Notes: generated by a model from the sequence alone, not told the origin. Positions 11,672 to 22,969 are shown, numbered from the stretch's first letter. The stretch is DNA of 64,000 nucleotides from Heliocidaris tuberculata (GCA_025618425.1 CM046842.1:22514248-22578247); one strand, 5' to 3'. Made by a program: numbers and translations.

Positions 11672-11930
11672 CAGGGACGTAGCCAGAGTTTGATGTTTGG
11701 GGGGGGGGGGCACATACATGTAATTGATCGACGTCCTGGGGAGGGGTCTAAGAGGAGGGGTGTCTCCCTTCCCTTGGGAAAATTTTTGCCTATCTAAAAG
11801 GGTGAAGATGCAAAATGGTGAATTTTCTGACATAAATTTGTTTTCATAATAAAAAAATTTCAACCAATCTTGGAAATTTTTTGGGGGCACGTGCCGCCCC
11901 GTGCCCCCCCCCCCCGTGGCTACGTGCCTG
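11672..11930. mobile_element. hAT-type MITE, 8-bp target duplication GACGCTCC
   Basis: It begins CAGGGACGTAGCCAG and ends CTACGTGCCTG, flanked on both sides by GACGCTCC (11664-11671 and 11931-11938). An 8-bp duplication with CAGGG ends is the hAT signature. The interior contains G and C runs and no transposase. It inserted into the duplicate of receptor exon j2, whose remnant lies just to the right (about 11939-11983). Confidence 0.88.
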
Positions 11931-11984
11931 GACGCTCCTCGATGATGAAACTACCAATCTGAACCGGAGATCCTGAAAATGAAC

Positions 11985-12035
11985 CTGAGAGAGAGAGAGA
12001 GAGGGAGAGGGAGCGAGAGAGAGAGAGAGAGACAG
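11985..12035. repeat. (GA)n purine tract
   Basis: GAGAGAGAGAGAG-type microsatellite. An equivalent tract follows the parental exon at about 28363-28385. Confidence 0.7.
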
Positions 12036-12145
12036 ACAGAAAATGCAAATGCAAAAAGAAGAGGAGAAAGTAATTTTATTAAAAGAAAAAATACATCCAG
12101 AAAGATTACTCTAGCAATAAGTGCAATAAACTGTCGTAACCTTAC

Positions 12146-12544
12146 CTCTATCATTGTCTAGAGTATGGTCAGCGCAGAGATAAGCTGATGGTGAAGCTTG
12201 CATTGTATTCCAGTCCAGATCATCATCAGACAGCTGTACCCAGTCACAGGGGCGGCGCTACAGGGGGGGGGCAGAGGGGGCGACCGCTCCCCTAGTGAAA
12301 AAAAAAAAAAAAGAAGAAAAAAGAAGAAAAGGAGGAAGAAAAGGGGAGAAAAGGGAAGAAAGAAGAAAGAGGAGTATTAAAAAGATAGGTTTTAAGCATA
12401 TAAATATATATTACCCCTGTTATTTAATGGAGAAAAAAATATGACGTCATCTTTAGGTCGTCTTGCCCCTCCTATCAAAATACCCTGGCGCCGCCCCTGC
12501 CCAGTCACACAGACCGCTCTCAAAACCACATCTATTGTAGCATG
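12146..12544 (-). pseudogene. Duplicate of MAM exon j1, interrupted by a hAT MITE
   Basis: Excluding the insertion (element plus one target copy), the exon would be 138 nt, exactly as in the parent (28790-28927), with both splice sites present. The CDFESG of the parent is CGFESG here. Confidence 0.8.
12247..12499. mobile_element. hAT-type MITE inside an exon copy, target duplication CCCAGTCA
   Basis: It begins CAGGGGCGGCGCTAC and ends GGCGCCGCCCCTG, flanked by CCCAGTCA at 12239-12246 and 12500-12507. It is 253 bp long, with poly-G and poly-A tracts and a GAAGAAA-rich interior, and encodes nothing. Confidence 0.9.
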
Positions 12545-12903
12545 CTAACATTAATAATTAGAAATCATTTTGAAATTCCTGCACATACTAATTAAAAGCA
12601 CATGACTTCCATCATTTTATCTCTTACCTTTGTTAATGTATTAAAGAAATAAAAATCACACAAGTTGTGTTTAAGTAATTTTCGGAGAGAAAAAAAAGAA
12701 GAAAAATAAACAGAAAGGGGTGAAAAAATTAATGTTACTTGATTAGTACCTGACAAGATAGAAGTTGATACTCTCTAGTAACCCATTGCCTTCTAGAACC
12801 GAGTAGATCCTGTATTAAGTATATGGGAGTAGAATAATTCAGTAGTTGGTTTATATTCTTGCAATTACATGAGGCTACATGGCATTAAAACTGGAACGTG
12901 AAT

Positions 12904-12908
<5 letters not shown>

Positions 12909-12936
<28 letters not shown>
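12909..12936. repeat. (CA)n microsatellite
   Basis: About 14 CA units, followed by A-rich sequence (AACAAAAAAAACAAAACAAC). Confidence 0.9.
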
Positions 12937-13022
12937 CAAAAAACAAAAAAAACAAAACAACAACAAAAAAAAAAAACAACAACAACAATGCAATATGGAA
13001 AATGAGAAGAGTAAAAGTTTAT

Positions 13023-13324
13023 GCACTGTAAAAAAATTTGCCGTTTTTTACGGGAATTTCCTGGCAGTCAGGATGCCGGGAATGCCCGTTTTTCCACATT
13101 TTTATTCTTATTTTTATTTTTATTTTTTTAAACCAAAAATCAGCATATATCTACTATGAAATTATGCAAATTTACAATAAAATTATGTAAATATATGTTG
13201 ATTCCCGGTAAACCAACAAACTTGTTGTTTTACATGAAAAGACTGTAAAATTAAAATAACGGCAATAACTTGTAATTTCAAGGGCTAAAAAACTTGTAGT
13301 TTTACAGTTATTTTTTACAATGCG
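13023..13324. mobile_element. MITE with CACTGTAAAAAA-type ends
   Basis: The left end GCACTGTAAAAAAATTTG and right end TATTTTTTACAATGCG form imperfect inverted repeats. Internal blocks such as TTCCCGGTAAA recall a short element family common in marine invertebrates. No coding capacity. Confidence 0.5.
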
Positions 13325-14269
13325 AGGGATCATACTTTAGAGATGGTTTACGTTAGCCCTTGTTAACGAAAGCAGTACTTTCTGACCCACCACGAATTTT
13401 ATTGAAAATATTAAATGTACGTAGAATATGATGTATCAAAACTTTTCTTTCTTACGTTGCTTATTAAAACGGAGTGGCACTATCATGTGCCGGAACGCAA
13501 ACGGCAAAATTATATTTGGGAATTACAACTCGTAATTTGACATAATATGTAATGACAGTTTTGGTAATATTAAGCCTAATCAAGATAGTAAATGTGAATG
13601 TACTAGCTCTGTAACGTAATGATATTTTTAAACCTAAAATGCAATAAAATTATGATTTTCAACAATATGCATTTCGCGTTCCGGACATGTGTTTTCGTGC
13701 CACTATACATTTTGATTAGCTTCCTTAAGCCCACCGCACACATTACGATCGATTACGATCCGATTTTGGAAATAAATCGCAATATCATTAAACATAGGCG
13801 TTTTAACAAATAAAATCTACCTGATTCAGGTTCTGATTGATAATACGAATAATCAACACTGGAATTTGGTACGATGTCAGCTTTATATCCGGAATAAGGG
13901 CCATTTCAGTTTCAAATCGTAGGTGATCTCAGCACGTACTGGTCTGACGACTGACGTCCTTACGATTTTTATTTATTTATTTATTTATTTTTTTTTTGGG
14001 GGGGGGGGGATGAAATACGAGAGAGCATGGGATCTAGGGAAAGGTTTGGGAGGGTGTTGTATCATATTTTACACTTGTCATGTCAATCTTTTTTTTTCTT
14101 CCTTGTCATGTCATTCTTTTTGTCTTCTTCCCTTTTTCCTGATATTTCGATTGGGGGTCATATGCCACCGTGCCCCCTGTAGATACGCGACTTTCCCATT
14201 TCCCCATTTTCTGGACTTATCGTGAAAGCCTAGTAGGTAAAGAAAAAAATGAACACGTTTCTGAGAAAT
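13325..14269. other. No gene recognised; homopolymer-rich remnant at 13.97-14.2 kb
   Basis: A T-rich/G12 run at 13970-14010 and a GTGCCCCCTGTAGATACGCGAC block near 14170 look like the two ends of a worn hAT-type element. I could not define termini or a target duplication. Otherwise no features. Confidence 0.35.
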
Positions 14270-14752
14270 CAATCAACTCATAGCCCGCTATTGTCGACCA
14301 CTGTCACTTCCGGGTTCTCGCTTCTGTGGACGATCGTCGACAGAAATCACGTACAAAAGATATAGCCTTTGAAATAATCCAGCAGCCATGGGTTTCATAA
14401 TGCACAGGGCAAAGAGTTAACATTCGGATAGGCCACGCCAAGTGCTTGACTCCGTTCTCATTACAAGGGATAGGATATGATGGGATATATGCAGAATGCC
14501 TTTGTAACTCATGAGGTACATCTATTTGTGTGTTGTGGTTGAAGTTGATTTGCGAACATTTTGGCTGCAAGCGTCGTAGATTTTATGCGACAGTTTCACG
14601 CAATTTAGTCGACTGTTTTGACATGTTTGAAACGATTGTGAGTTGGACAACCTAAGACCGCCTAATTTTGGAGGAAATATCCTGAAGTTTTAATCCGAGA
14701 GCGGACTGGTGCTTACTGCGCTAAAACCTTGTATCAAGTGAATAAATGAAGG
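14270..14752 (+). promoter_or_regulatory. Candidate promoter and 5'UTR exon of B-box gene B
   Basis: This is a GC-richer stretch in an AT-rich area, with CACTTCCGGGTTC (ETS-like) at about 14305. It ends with AATAAATGAAG followed by a strong donor, GTAAGTAAT, at 14752. The next good acceptor in the correct direction is CACATTTAG at 15505, 10 nt before the gene B ATG, so this could be the leader exon. No TATA box is evident. This is inference from splice signals only. Confidence 0.4.
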
Positions 14753-14895
14753 TAAGTAATAATCTTCAAAATCTTCTCTTTTTTTTTTTGTTGGTTAAAT
14801 ATTTATTAGAAGTTGACGACCTATGTTGGGGGCAACCCTTTATACATCTGGACATAAATACATGTATATGGGGTATGCTAAGCTCTAGACTCATA

Positions 14896-14896
<1 letters not shown>

Positions 14897-14966
<70 letters not shown>

Positions 14967-15010
14967 TGATAATAATAATGATAATAATAATGATAATAAT
15001 AAAAACAACT
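14897..15010. repeat. (AAT)n microsatellite
   Basis: About 25 uninterrupted ATA/AAT units followed by degenerate GAT/AAT units. Any poly-Asn or poly-Leu reading is an artefact. Confidence 0.95.
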
Positions 15011-15114
15011 AAAATAACACTTAGATCATTTCGCAACCCTATGCCTAGTCAATTCCATTTTTTAAATGCTGTTGTTGGAACATGACGGGTGTGATAACTA
15101 TTTCTCTTCTTTTA

Positions 15115-15480
15115 CTTTGTCTAGTCTCTCTCTCTTGCTTTCCCCTATTTCTCTCACTTTTCTCATTCCATCTATCTCCCTCCTTTTACCTCTCTTCCGC
15201 TTTCTCTCTTGTTTTCTCTTTTCAGACTCCCTCTCGTCCTCTTTCTTTCCCCTCTCTCCTTCTCATCTGTTATCCTTTCTTTCCCCTCTCTGTCTGTCTG
15301 TTTCTCTCTCTTAAAAATCCTTTATTCTCCTTTGTCCAAGTCCTCTTATCCTCTTTTCTTTTTTCTCTTCCTCTTTCTGTTTTTGTTTTTTGTTTTTGTT
15401 TTTGTTGTTGCTATATTTCTATCTCTTCCCCTCTTAATTTTCTTCCCATTTCTTTATCTTTCAACCCCCCCCCCCTCTCT
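15115..15480. repeat. Pyrimidine-rich (CTCTTT) low-complexity tract
   Basis: More than 350 bases of nearly pure C/T on the + strand, ending in a C11 run. It lies in the inferred 5'UTR intron just before the gene B acceptor and could serve as an extended polypyrimidine tract. Confidence 0.8.
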
Positions 15481-15515
15481 CATATCACATAAGCCACACA
15501 TTTAGAGCCATCACG

Positions 15516-17003
15516 ATGGCGTGTAAGGTTCCAGACGAAGACAGGGAAAGTCATGACTTGAAATGGTCTTGCGAAAAACACAGCGAACCAATGCGATTTT
15601 TCTGTGAATTTCACAGAGTTGTGCTCTGTGGATCTTGTGTCTTCAAGGTACATGAATTTAAACCTTGCCAACTTAGAGATATCGGTGACGTTATTATAGA
15701 GTTGGAGGATGAGTTAGAAGAAAAACTGATTGGCATAGAAAAGAACTTAGGAGGGCCTGTTGAAAAAAGTGTGTTTTCATCCGTTTCGAAGTGGCTATCT
15801 CCGCCATCAATGGGGAAGAACATTGACATCTTCTGCAACGATAGGTTAGGTCGTGAAACACAGAATGAGAGACATGAAGTTCATCAAATCAACGAGAAAG
15901 CTGAAGAGGAGATTCGAAATATCGTGACAAAGAAGGAGTCACAGCTGATGAACTGTCACGCAGATGCAGAAATGCGTAGGACAATCATACGCGACTTCAG
16001 GGTCAAGATGCTTAATGATGTCAAGACAATCAACTCGCAAGTCAGCACAAAATGCAATATTAGATATGGAGACATATACAAATCATATAAGGAGACACAT
16101 CCAAATGACAAAGTTAGCAACATTATTGTAGAGACTGAACATAAAATGAAGAATCTTTTAGAAAAGTGGGAAGAGGCCGACAAGATACTCCTCCCGTCCA
16201 TGATGGGTAATCCCATGGTTGCCGGACTGGTAGATGACCATGAGCTTATCGTCACGAATATTGATAACAACGACACATTCGTGATGGATATTGAAAGAAG
16301 AGAGTCAAAGAAAGTTGCTTTAGGAAACGCACGCATGCAGATAAATTCTTGCACTTCTATTACCTCAAAGTACATCGTATGTGGAATGTGGAAAGGGTTA
16401 TGCCTAGGCCAGAAACTTGAGGCATGCATCCGACTTTATGACAGACAATGGAATCTGATCAAGGACATCACAATACCAAGGAACACAACAAAATCTTCTA
16501 CAAGAGTGTGTGTCGATGTCAGAAGGGATGACAAAATTATGGCCGCTGAAACTGGCCAGTCCAATCTGTACGTTATCAACCCAGATAATGGTAAGATTAC
16601 CAACACAGTCAGACTTGGGAAGGCCGTATATAACCGTGTTCAATCATTGCCAACGGGAGAACTCGTCGCAGCCACTGGTGACAAGGAAATCACCATTTTC
16701 TCTCAGTCGGGGTCCGTGAAGACTACATACGTCGATGATCTATGGACCCTCATAGCCTGCAGAGTTGACAGTATGACAGGCTCCCTCTACGTCATTGACA
16801 TGGATTCCGATGAAGAAGGATGCATATACAAAGTATACGAGCTGGCGTACAGCGAACGTATCTTCGGGAAGGAAATTGTCAGGTACCCTTCAACACAACG
16901 CCGCAGACCATTTGGTTTCAGCCCAGCTTACGCTAGATGTGGCAGACTAGTCTGCTGTGACGGCAATCTGATCCACGTTTACAAGAAAACATTCGTAATG
17001 TAA
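15516..17003 (+). CDS. B-box zinc finger/coiled-coil/beta-propeller-like protein (TRIM-like), copy B
   Basis: A 495-residue single-exon ORF and paralogue of 2718-4370. The B-box ligands are in the same register: WSCEKH at ~18-23, FFCEFH, LCGSC, H and C up to ~53. A shorter coiled coil covers ~65-225. The C-terminal beta region repeats the landmarks of copy A (CGMW, LYDRQWNLI, IPRNT, NLYVINPDNG, GRLVCCDG). A RING is absent, so a role as an intracellular adaptor is more likely than ligase activity. A splice acceptor (CACATTTAG, ends 15505) lies 10 nt upstream of the ATG, as in copy A, which supports a spliced leader and this start. AATAAA follows 48 nt after the stop. The convergent neighbour is the receptor gene, the same arrangement as copy A with the receptor pseudogene. 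Confidence 0.87.
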   Translation: MACKVPDEDRESHDLKWSCEKHSEPMRFFCEFHRVVLCGSCVFKVHEFKPCQLRDIGDVIIELEDELEEKLIGIEKNLGGPVEKSVFSSVSKWLSPPSMGKNIDIFCNDRLGRETQNERHEVHQINEKAEEEIRNIVTKKESQLMNCHADAEMRRTIIRDFRVKMLNDVKTINSQVSTKCNIRYGDIYKSYKETHPNDKVSNIIVETEHKMKNLLEKWEEADKILLPSMMGNPMVAGLVDDHELIVTNIDNNDTFVMDIERRESKKVALGNARMQINSCTSITSKYIVCGMWKGLCLGQKLEACIRLYDRQWNLIKDITIPRNTTKSSTRVCVDVRRDDKIMAAETGQSNLYVINPDNGKITNTVRLGKAVYNRVQSLPTGELVAATGDKEITIFSQSGSVKTTYVDDLWTLIACRVDSMTGSLYVIDMDSDEEGCIYKVYELAYSERIFGKEIVRYPSTQRRRPFGFSPAYARCGRLVCCDGNLIHVYKKTFVM

Positions 17004-17051
17004 TGGGATTTATCAAGAGCTGCTGCGCCCTAGTCAAACTTTAACGATAGC

Positions 17052-17057
17052 AATAAA
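17052..17057 (+). terminator. Polyadenylation signal of B-box gene B
   Basis: AATAAA 48 nt after the stop codon, within CAATAAATAG. The position suits a very short 3'UTR. Confidence 0.6.
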
Positions 17058-19155
17058 TAGTACCCTAAACGCTTCCCTGTTTTGTATGTGGAAAAGTCAT
17101 TGAAAAATCGTTTTTGTAGGCCTGACCTCAACGAGCTATGCTAATGAACCTCCCTCAACGATATTATCGTCTCATTGGGATCGCTCGATCAGCGATTTGT
17201 GAGGATAATGCCTCAACGATAATATCTGTGAGCCAGTCAGTTCATTCTTTGGATGTGACATTAGCTCGGAAGAAGAAATGGGGCAGTATTCATCTGTTCA
17301 TAATGTTTTGACTGACAGAACCACGATTTTATAGTTGTCAAAATTGTTTAGTTGAAACTACGTCTATCGTAGATTATATATGCATACAGTTTAATCGTTA
17401 TCATAATGCAATGTTGAGGTCTGATCAGCCCTTCACAGTTTGAAAGAGACAGTCAGTCCATCTGCAAATTTATAAAGTGTTCGATAAAGAGTCTCAATAT
17501 CTTAACGCGCCATGTAAGAGTGACGTCGTACAAAACGTGATTGCAAAGTGAACAGTTCGAACAAACTGAATCAAATTGAATCATGTATGGGATAATTGAT
17601 CGCACATAATTATTGATTATAGCGTTTGTAATAACGCAGTGCTAGTTACAAAAGCAATAATAGTAGCAAACCAATGATGATGAAGTTTGGATGGTTATCT
17701 AGTCAATCATGTAGTTGTGAGTTTTAAGAGGTAAAAATTAGTTTGCGACGTCGTAAATTCAAGGATCGTCTGATACTTTATACGTGTTTGCAACATCTCT
17801 GTGCGAAGTCTTGCCAAAGAATCACGACAACTGAGAAGAGGTGCCAAACATTCGGGAATTTGTTAGACTAGAGACTTCTGCAATACCGAACACTTCAAAT
17901 GTCATTTATTCCTTCTTATTATGTTCATGACAATCATTATCATACGGTTTAAGACAATGATAACAAGCGTGTAGGCCTATTTGTTTTCCGATTGGCCATT
18001 TTGATTTCCTACGTTCCACCTGATTTTGCTTTTGATGCCAGTTATTTTTCATGTTGCTTACAATATTTCTTTTACTATTTTAATATTTTAATTGCTGAAA
18101 AGAGAGTGATATGTAGGTTTTCCCTCCCAATTTCAAAATTTTGTCACTCAAATTAATCTAAGTGCACTCAAGTTAACGCAAATGTCACCCTCGGGCTAAT
18201 ATTCCTGAATTCAAATTTCGAATACGAGCATTCAAATTCAAGTACAGGCAACCAAAATCACGTATGTGCACGTTTTTTTAAATCCGCTCATTCGAGTTAA
18301 CATGGGCGCAACTGGTCGGCTTGATGACCTTCTTTGCGCCATTCACATTCTAATACGTTGTTTTTTCTTCAAAATATAAATCATTGCATTATAATTCAAA
18401 ATGAATTACACTTTGACATTGCTGAAATTGTCATGGGATATCAAATATGGTTACAAACTTACAACAGCAGCGCAAGAGAACAAGTATTTCCATTTAGTAA
18501 GAAAATAAACAGCCAAACTGAAAGACCAATGAAAAAATAAAGCTAAGATACGGCAATAATTCTAACTTTTTATAAACTATAACCTTTCAAAAACGTTCCA
18601 GAATTAACATTAAATTATTTTCCTAAAACAGACTAACAGTTCCCAAGCTGTAATAAATGTCCCTGCAACAGTGCAAAGAAACTGATCGAATTGCAATATA
18701 TCGAAATATAATGGTTGACTGATATTCGAATGATAAAAAAACGAAGCGATGGAGAAAGTGGGAGTGGGTGAATGTTAAAATTGTCACTCTAACAGCTTTC
18801 TTTAAATAGTATTTGCTCTTTATGCATTTTATAATTATACCATCAATTTTACATTCAGTGGATAAGACCATTTTTCAGGATTTACTGGGGTTATGATATT
18901 GTATATTAGTTGTTATTTCAGTTATAATAATTTGTTTTATGCTGCGTTGTTTCTTATAACGCCATACTTCACCGTCATTGTAAGAGTGCTTTATCTGTCT
19001 CATTTTGTCCTAAAATCACCTTCTTCAACATATGCGCAAATAACATGGTTTATTGCCATTCATTTCAATGCCAAATGGGCTAGAATCTAGTGCTCCGACA
19101 GTTGCTCCGGCGACAATTGCTCCGAGCTTTATTTCGTCAAAGATATAGGGTTAGG
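17058..19155. other. Intergenic, no gene recognised
   Basis: CCTCAACGATA(T/A)TATC words repeat at about 17150-17230, and CCTGACCTCAAC (17110) and GTTGAGGTCTGATC (17412) are loosely inverted, so an old foldback element may cover 17108-17425. At 19090-19125 the word TTGCTCCG recurs. No convincing ORF, RNA gene or promoter. Confidence 0.4.
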
Positions 19156-19435
19156 CAGTGGCGTACCCAGGATTTTTTACAGGGGGGGGGGGGGCAAATT
19201 TTGTCAACTGTCAAATTCTGCTTGGAGGGAGACCCGTATTTTTTTCTTCTCGCCAGCATTCCAAAACTCGCTCATTGGGGGGGGGGGGGGGGGGGGGGGG
19301 TGTTACCACACGTTTTGCTCCATGACAAGCAAGCAAAAAAAAACCAAAAAACAAAAGGTTAAAAAAAAAATTCCTGTCAAAAGTCGGGGGGGGGGCACTC
19401 TGCCCCCCTACCCCCCCCCCCTGGGTACGCTAGTG
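19156..19435. mobile_element. hAT-like MITE inserted in telomere-like sequence
   Basis: It begins CAGTGGCGTACCCAGG and ends CCTGGGTACGCTAGTG. The flanking 8-mers GGGTTAGG and GTTTTAGG match at 6 of 8 positions and may be a worn target duplication. The interior has long G runs (a G22 run at 19279-19300) and C runs. Confidence 0.65.
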
Positions 19436-19436
19436 G

Positions 19437-19475
19437 TTTTAGGTTAGGTTTAGGATTAGGGTTGGGATTAGGTAT
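19437..19475. repeat. Degenerate telomere-like TTAGG(G) repeats
   Basis: TTTTAGGTTAGGTTTAGGATTAGGGTTGGGATTAGG follows the MITE in pieces, and ATAGGGTTAGG precedes it at 19145-19155, so the element sits within a short interstitial telomere-like tract. Confidence 0.55.
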
Positions 19476-21355
19476 TGTTTTTTGGTAAGGGGTTAAGATT
19501 TAGAATTCAGTTAGCGTACGAAATTGACGCCGACCATGTGTCGTACGACCCTCGAATACCATAGTATCACACAGATATATTATGATCCTTAATGCACGAA
19601 TGCACTCTGAAAAAAGGCTTGGATATACATGTATCTTTGGGGGATAAACCAACCGTCAAACGCACTGTAATGCAAAATCGGATAACACTTGCAGAGACTA
19701 TTACAAGATATCAAAAACTGATTTCAAGCAAACAAAACTGAATCTGATAAGAAAGGCATTTTCACAGTACTGTAGCCAGTACTCCTCTGTCTGTTAATTT
19801 ATCCTAAGAAGGAAATGGTACAACAATGAGATCTGAACCAGCTTTACAGTGTTGTACATGACGTTTTAGGTTAAAGAGGTTAAGATCAGGCTAAAGTGAA
19901 AAATGACTTTCAAAAGTTTTCTCATTTTCTTTATTCCTATGTTAACGAAGCAATGCCACACGAAAATGATTGCTCTTGAAATTTCCATCTATAAATTATA
20001 AATATATCAAATTGAACAGAACTAGCTGGCTTCAAGCTTTGGACCAAATTTTTCATGCCACATGTTTGTGTAATGACATAAACCAATTTCTGTATGCAGT
20101 GCTATTTCAATAGGACAAAGTCGATTTCTTATCATTTCTCACCCTGAGTAAATAATCGTATTGTTATTAATATCATTATCATTATTATTACTGTACGTAC
20201 GTATCCTAAAACAGCTTCATATAAAGAGGAGTGTACATTTATCAACTCTCTCATGTTAATGACATTATGTTTCCTACACTTCCTGAATAAAGTACATTGA
20301 CTAGTACTCAACCTGTCGAGTCTGTAAATTCTCAGCTGTAGACCCAGATACAGCAAATATAAATGGTGTTCTTTGTGTTTGTATTTTTGGAGGGGTTTGG
20401 TCTTTATCGAGAGATGAAATGATGAGTTTGTTTGTTAGTTTGTGTAAAGAAAATGACAAACCAAGTGGAATGGAGCCAAAATCACGTTTTTGCCTCTGGG
20501 CTTTTAGCGCAAATTGACCTGGAAAACGGTTATCATATTTCTAGATGAATAAGGAATTGTGATTTAAAATAATAATTGTTCCATGATGACATCGCAAATA
20601 CTCTTATAGGATATAAAATTTTGTGTATAAGACATGGGGAACAAAGTTTTCCTGTGAATCAAAGGCATCTTGTTATTTTCTATACCTAAAGTGCAAAGGG
20701 AAAATGATAAAATGTCCATGTCATAATAAAAGGCGTGTCTACCGCACATGTACAGATGCTTAGTTCGTTCCAAAGGCATTGATTGGAAATGTACACCACA
20801 TCACATAACACACGGCCACTCCTCCGTCTATAATCAGATAACCAATATGTCATTTGTGCTACTGTTCTAATATGATTTTGTCTACAACCAGTTCTTTTAA
20901 TATCTATGAGGTATAATCATTAGTTTGTCCAATGTTCATTAAGTCTAATCGAAAGAGAAAGATTGTATGTAGTTTTTATTAGTTCTTGAAAGAATGATGA
21001 TGTGCACAAATGAAAGGTAACTTTGTTTAATGACAAACACAAAGATGAAACCACCCTTCACCAAAATTGGATACATAAAGTGTAAAACCCGAGTGTATTG
21101 GTGTAAGAAGATTTGGTTTTGCCTGAAAAATCTCCCTGTACTCACCGAATAATTTTGAAAAATTGATACAGTCATACTGAGATGAAAATGAAAGAAATAA
21201 GGCAAGGATATATGGTGACAGAGAAAAAGAGAGAGAGGGAGAGGGAGAGACGGGGAAAAGAGAGGAACATCTTTAAAATATATCTTTAAAGATATTAACA
21301 TCATTTTTTAATAGTAGTTTGCCGAAGTGCTTTAATTTTTTATCATTGCTAACAG
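19476..21355. other. Intergenic, no gene recognised
   Basis: AT-rich sequence with a short AT/TATTATTA tract near 20160-20195 and a GAGAGAGGGAGAGG tract near 21225. Sequence homologous to the upstream duplicated block begins near 21360. Confidence 0.4.
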
Positions 21356-22253
21356 TAAATTTAGTGTGGGTGTTTGAGAACATGTGTGGTTGCTTTGAAA
21401 GTTAAATTCCTTGAGCTTTAACGTTATTCAAAACTGTTCACGAGTGTCACCTATGTCCACAAAACGAAAGCCAATGCTGTAGAAGGGGGCGGGGGTGCAT
21501 GGAATCCACGCTGCGTATGGCACACTCTGTTACCGGGCCGACCCAATTATATGGACATGCTTGATACCCTTGGTGCATGTAATAATTGTTAGCGCATCTT
21601 AAGTAATGAGATAGATATAAATCCCTTTTTATTTCACATTGTAGCACACTTAAACAAACACATAATTTAAATCTGAGTTTGCTTTGATCCTTATTTATTC
21701 TGTACATACCCATGTAAAACAATCAAAACGTCATGAAAAGTTTCATTCAGCAAATAATTATGCTTTATGTAAGCTACATCTTTGAAGTACATCTGCTCTT
21801 GAAGACTTGTGGTTAACTTTCATTGAAATGAAGGGATATGAATCAGGTATAAATTTCAATCTGAATTTATAAAATTGCAAAATATTGATATCAAAGACAC
21901 ATTAAAGATATATCTGTTTATAAATTTTGAATTATTCAGCACACGGTGGAATTTAGCACACATGCTCTAAGCACACAGAAAAAGGTACAAAGGTACAAGA
22001 AACATACATGTATAAGATATTGTACCATTATTACAAAACATGGGCTAAAGGCTTTCATGGAGCACACAAAATATACTTCGTCTTATAAGTACATACAACC
22101 GATATCAAAATATACATTCTTATGTATGATGATGATAGACTAATATACAAAACATTGAATACAAAGAACGAATCTATAATATCTATTTAGAACAATTTCC
22201 ACCAAACTTTGAAGAGTTATCCCAAATTCCATACCCACATTTCCCGATATTAA

Positions 22254-22668
22254 TTAACCCTTTCAGGACAGGAATTATTCAAGGGCTAAATTGATCACAT
22301 TTCGTTCTTCAAATTGGCAACAATAATATTTTTCTTTTACTGCTAGATGGTTCTAATAGGTGTAATGTCTTTTAGAACAATAAACATGGTTAGTGATTTT
22401 ATCGATACGTTGAAAAAATTGCCAATTTTGATGAAAAACAATGATTTTGAATCTCTCAATGTGTTGCCAATTTAAGAATTTTGAAGCTTATTCTCCTTTT
22501 TAAAATTCCTGACATCAAACGCAATATGGTCATGTGACAAAAATGGACATAGCATGTGCAGAAATTTTTGCTCTTTCTACTCATGCATCTGGTATATTTT
22601 TTAGAGCTCTGAATCAAAACTTATTAAGCCAAACCACAAAATGTGGTCAATTGTCTTGAAAGGGTTAA
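22254..22668. mobile_element. TTAA-type (piggyBac-like) MITE, complete
   Basis: 415 bp including TTAA at both ends. It starts TTAACCCTTTCAGGACAGGA and ends GTCTTGAAAGGGTTAA. The interior is very similar to 43749-44164 and to the complement of 50136-50550. It lies in the 3' flank of the receptor gene. Confidence 0.9.
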
Positions 22669-22969
22669 AGTTGAATAAAACAGAAGAATACAGAAGGATG
22701 GAATCCATAAAGAGGAGTAAACTCTCACCCTCTTACAAGTAGAACAAGCTAAGTGAACAGAAGCCTTGACAGTTCTAAGTTTCTTTTCTTGGTGTCATAA
22801 AAAACATCATACATATCACACACTACTTGAACAAACCATTGTTATGTACAATTTTTCTGTGAAATGTCCTGTTATTCTTAACGAATGGAAGAAGAATTTC
22901 TGTTTCTCTTTCAGAAAGAAATGTATGTGATTTTAAAACGAGAACAGTCATTGGGCTGTTTCTGTGGGG

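Larger units (their letters stand above)
5209..12800 (-). pseudogene. Decayed duplicate of the 3' end of the MAM/LDLa receptor gene
   Basis: From about 5.2 to 12.8 kb the sequence aligns in order with 21.36-29.2 kb, including intron and 3'-flank sequence. Five receptor exons are represented: the last exon (8024-8104), the penultimate exon (8827-8876, with a stop), a MAM exon (10708-10869, with a stop), a broken MAM exon near 11.94-11.98 kb, and a MAM start exon (12146-12544) split by a hAT MITE. The part matching 24.1-27.2 kb (stalk, TM helix, ENPGY exon) is missing. The block is further broken by TTAA MITEs, a LINE fragment and two hAT MITEs. It cannot encode the membrane anchor. Transcription of the last exon is still possible, because its frame is open. 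Confidence 0.85.

Noticed and set aside
14746..15012. Poly-Asn ORF
   Set aside because: Translation of an (AAT)n microsatellite after a probable splice donor.
15066..15505. Three overlapping Leu/Ser/Phe-rich ORFs resembling membrane proteins
   Set aside because: They come from a pyrimidine-rich low-complexity tract and have no start context or conservation signal.
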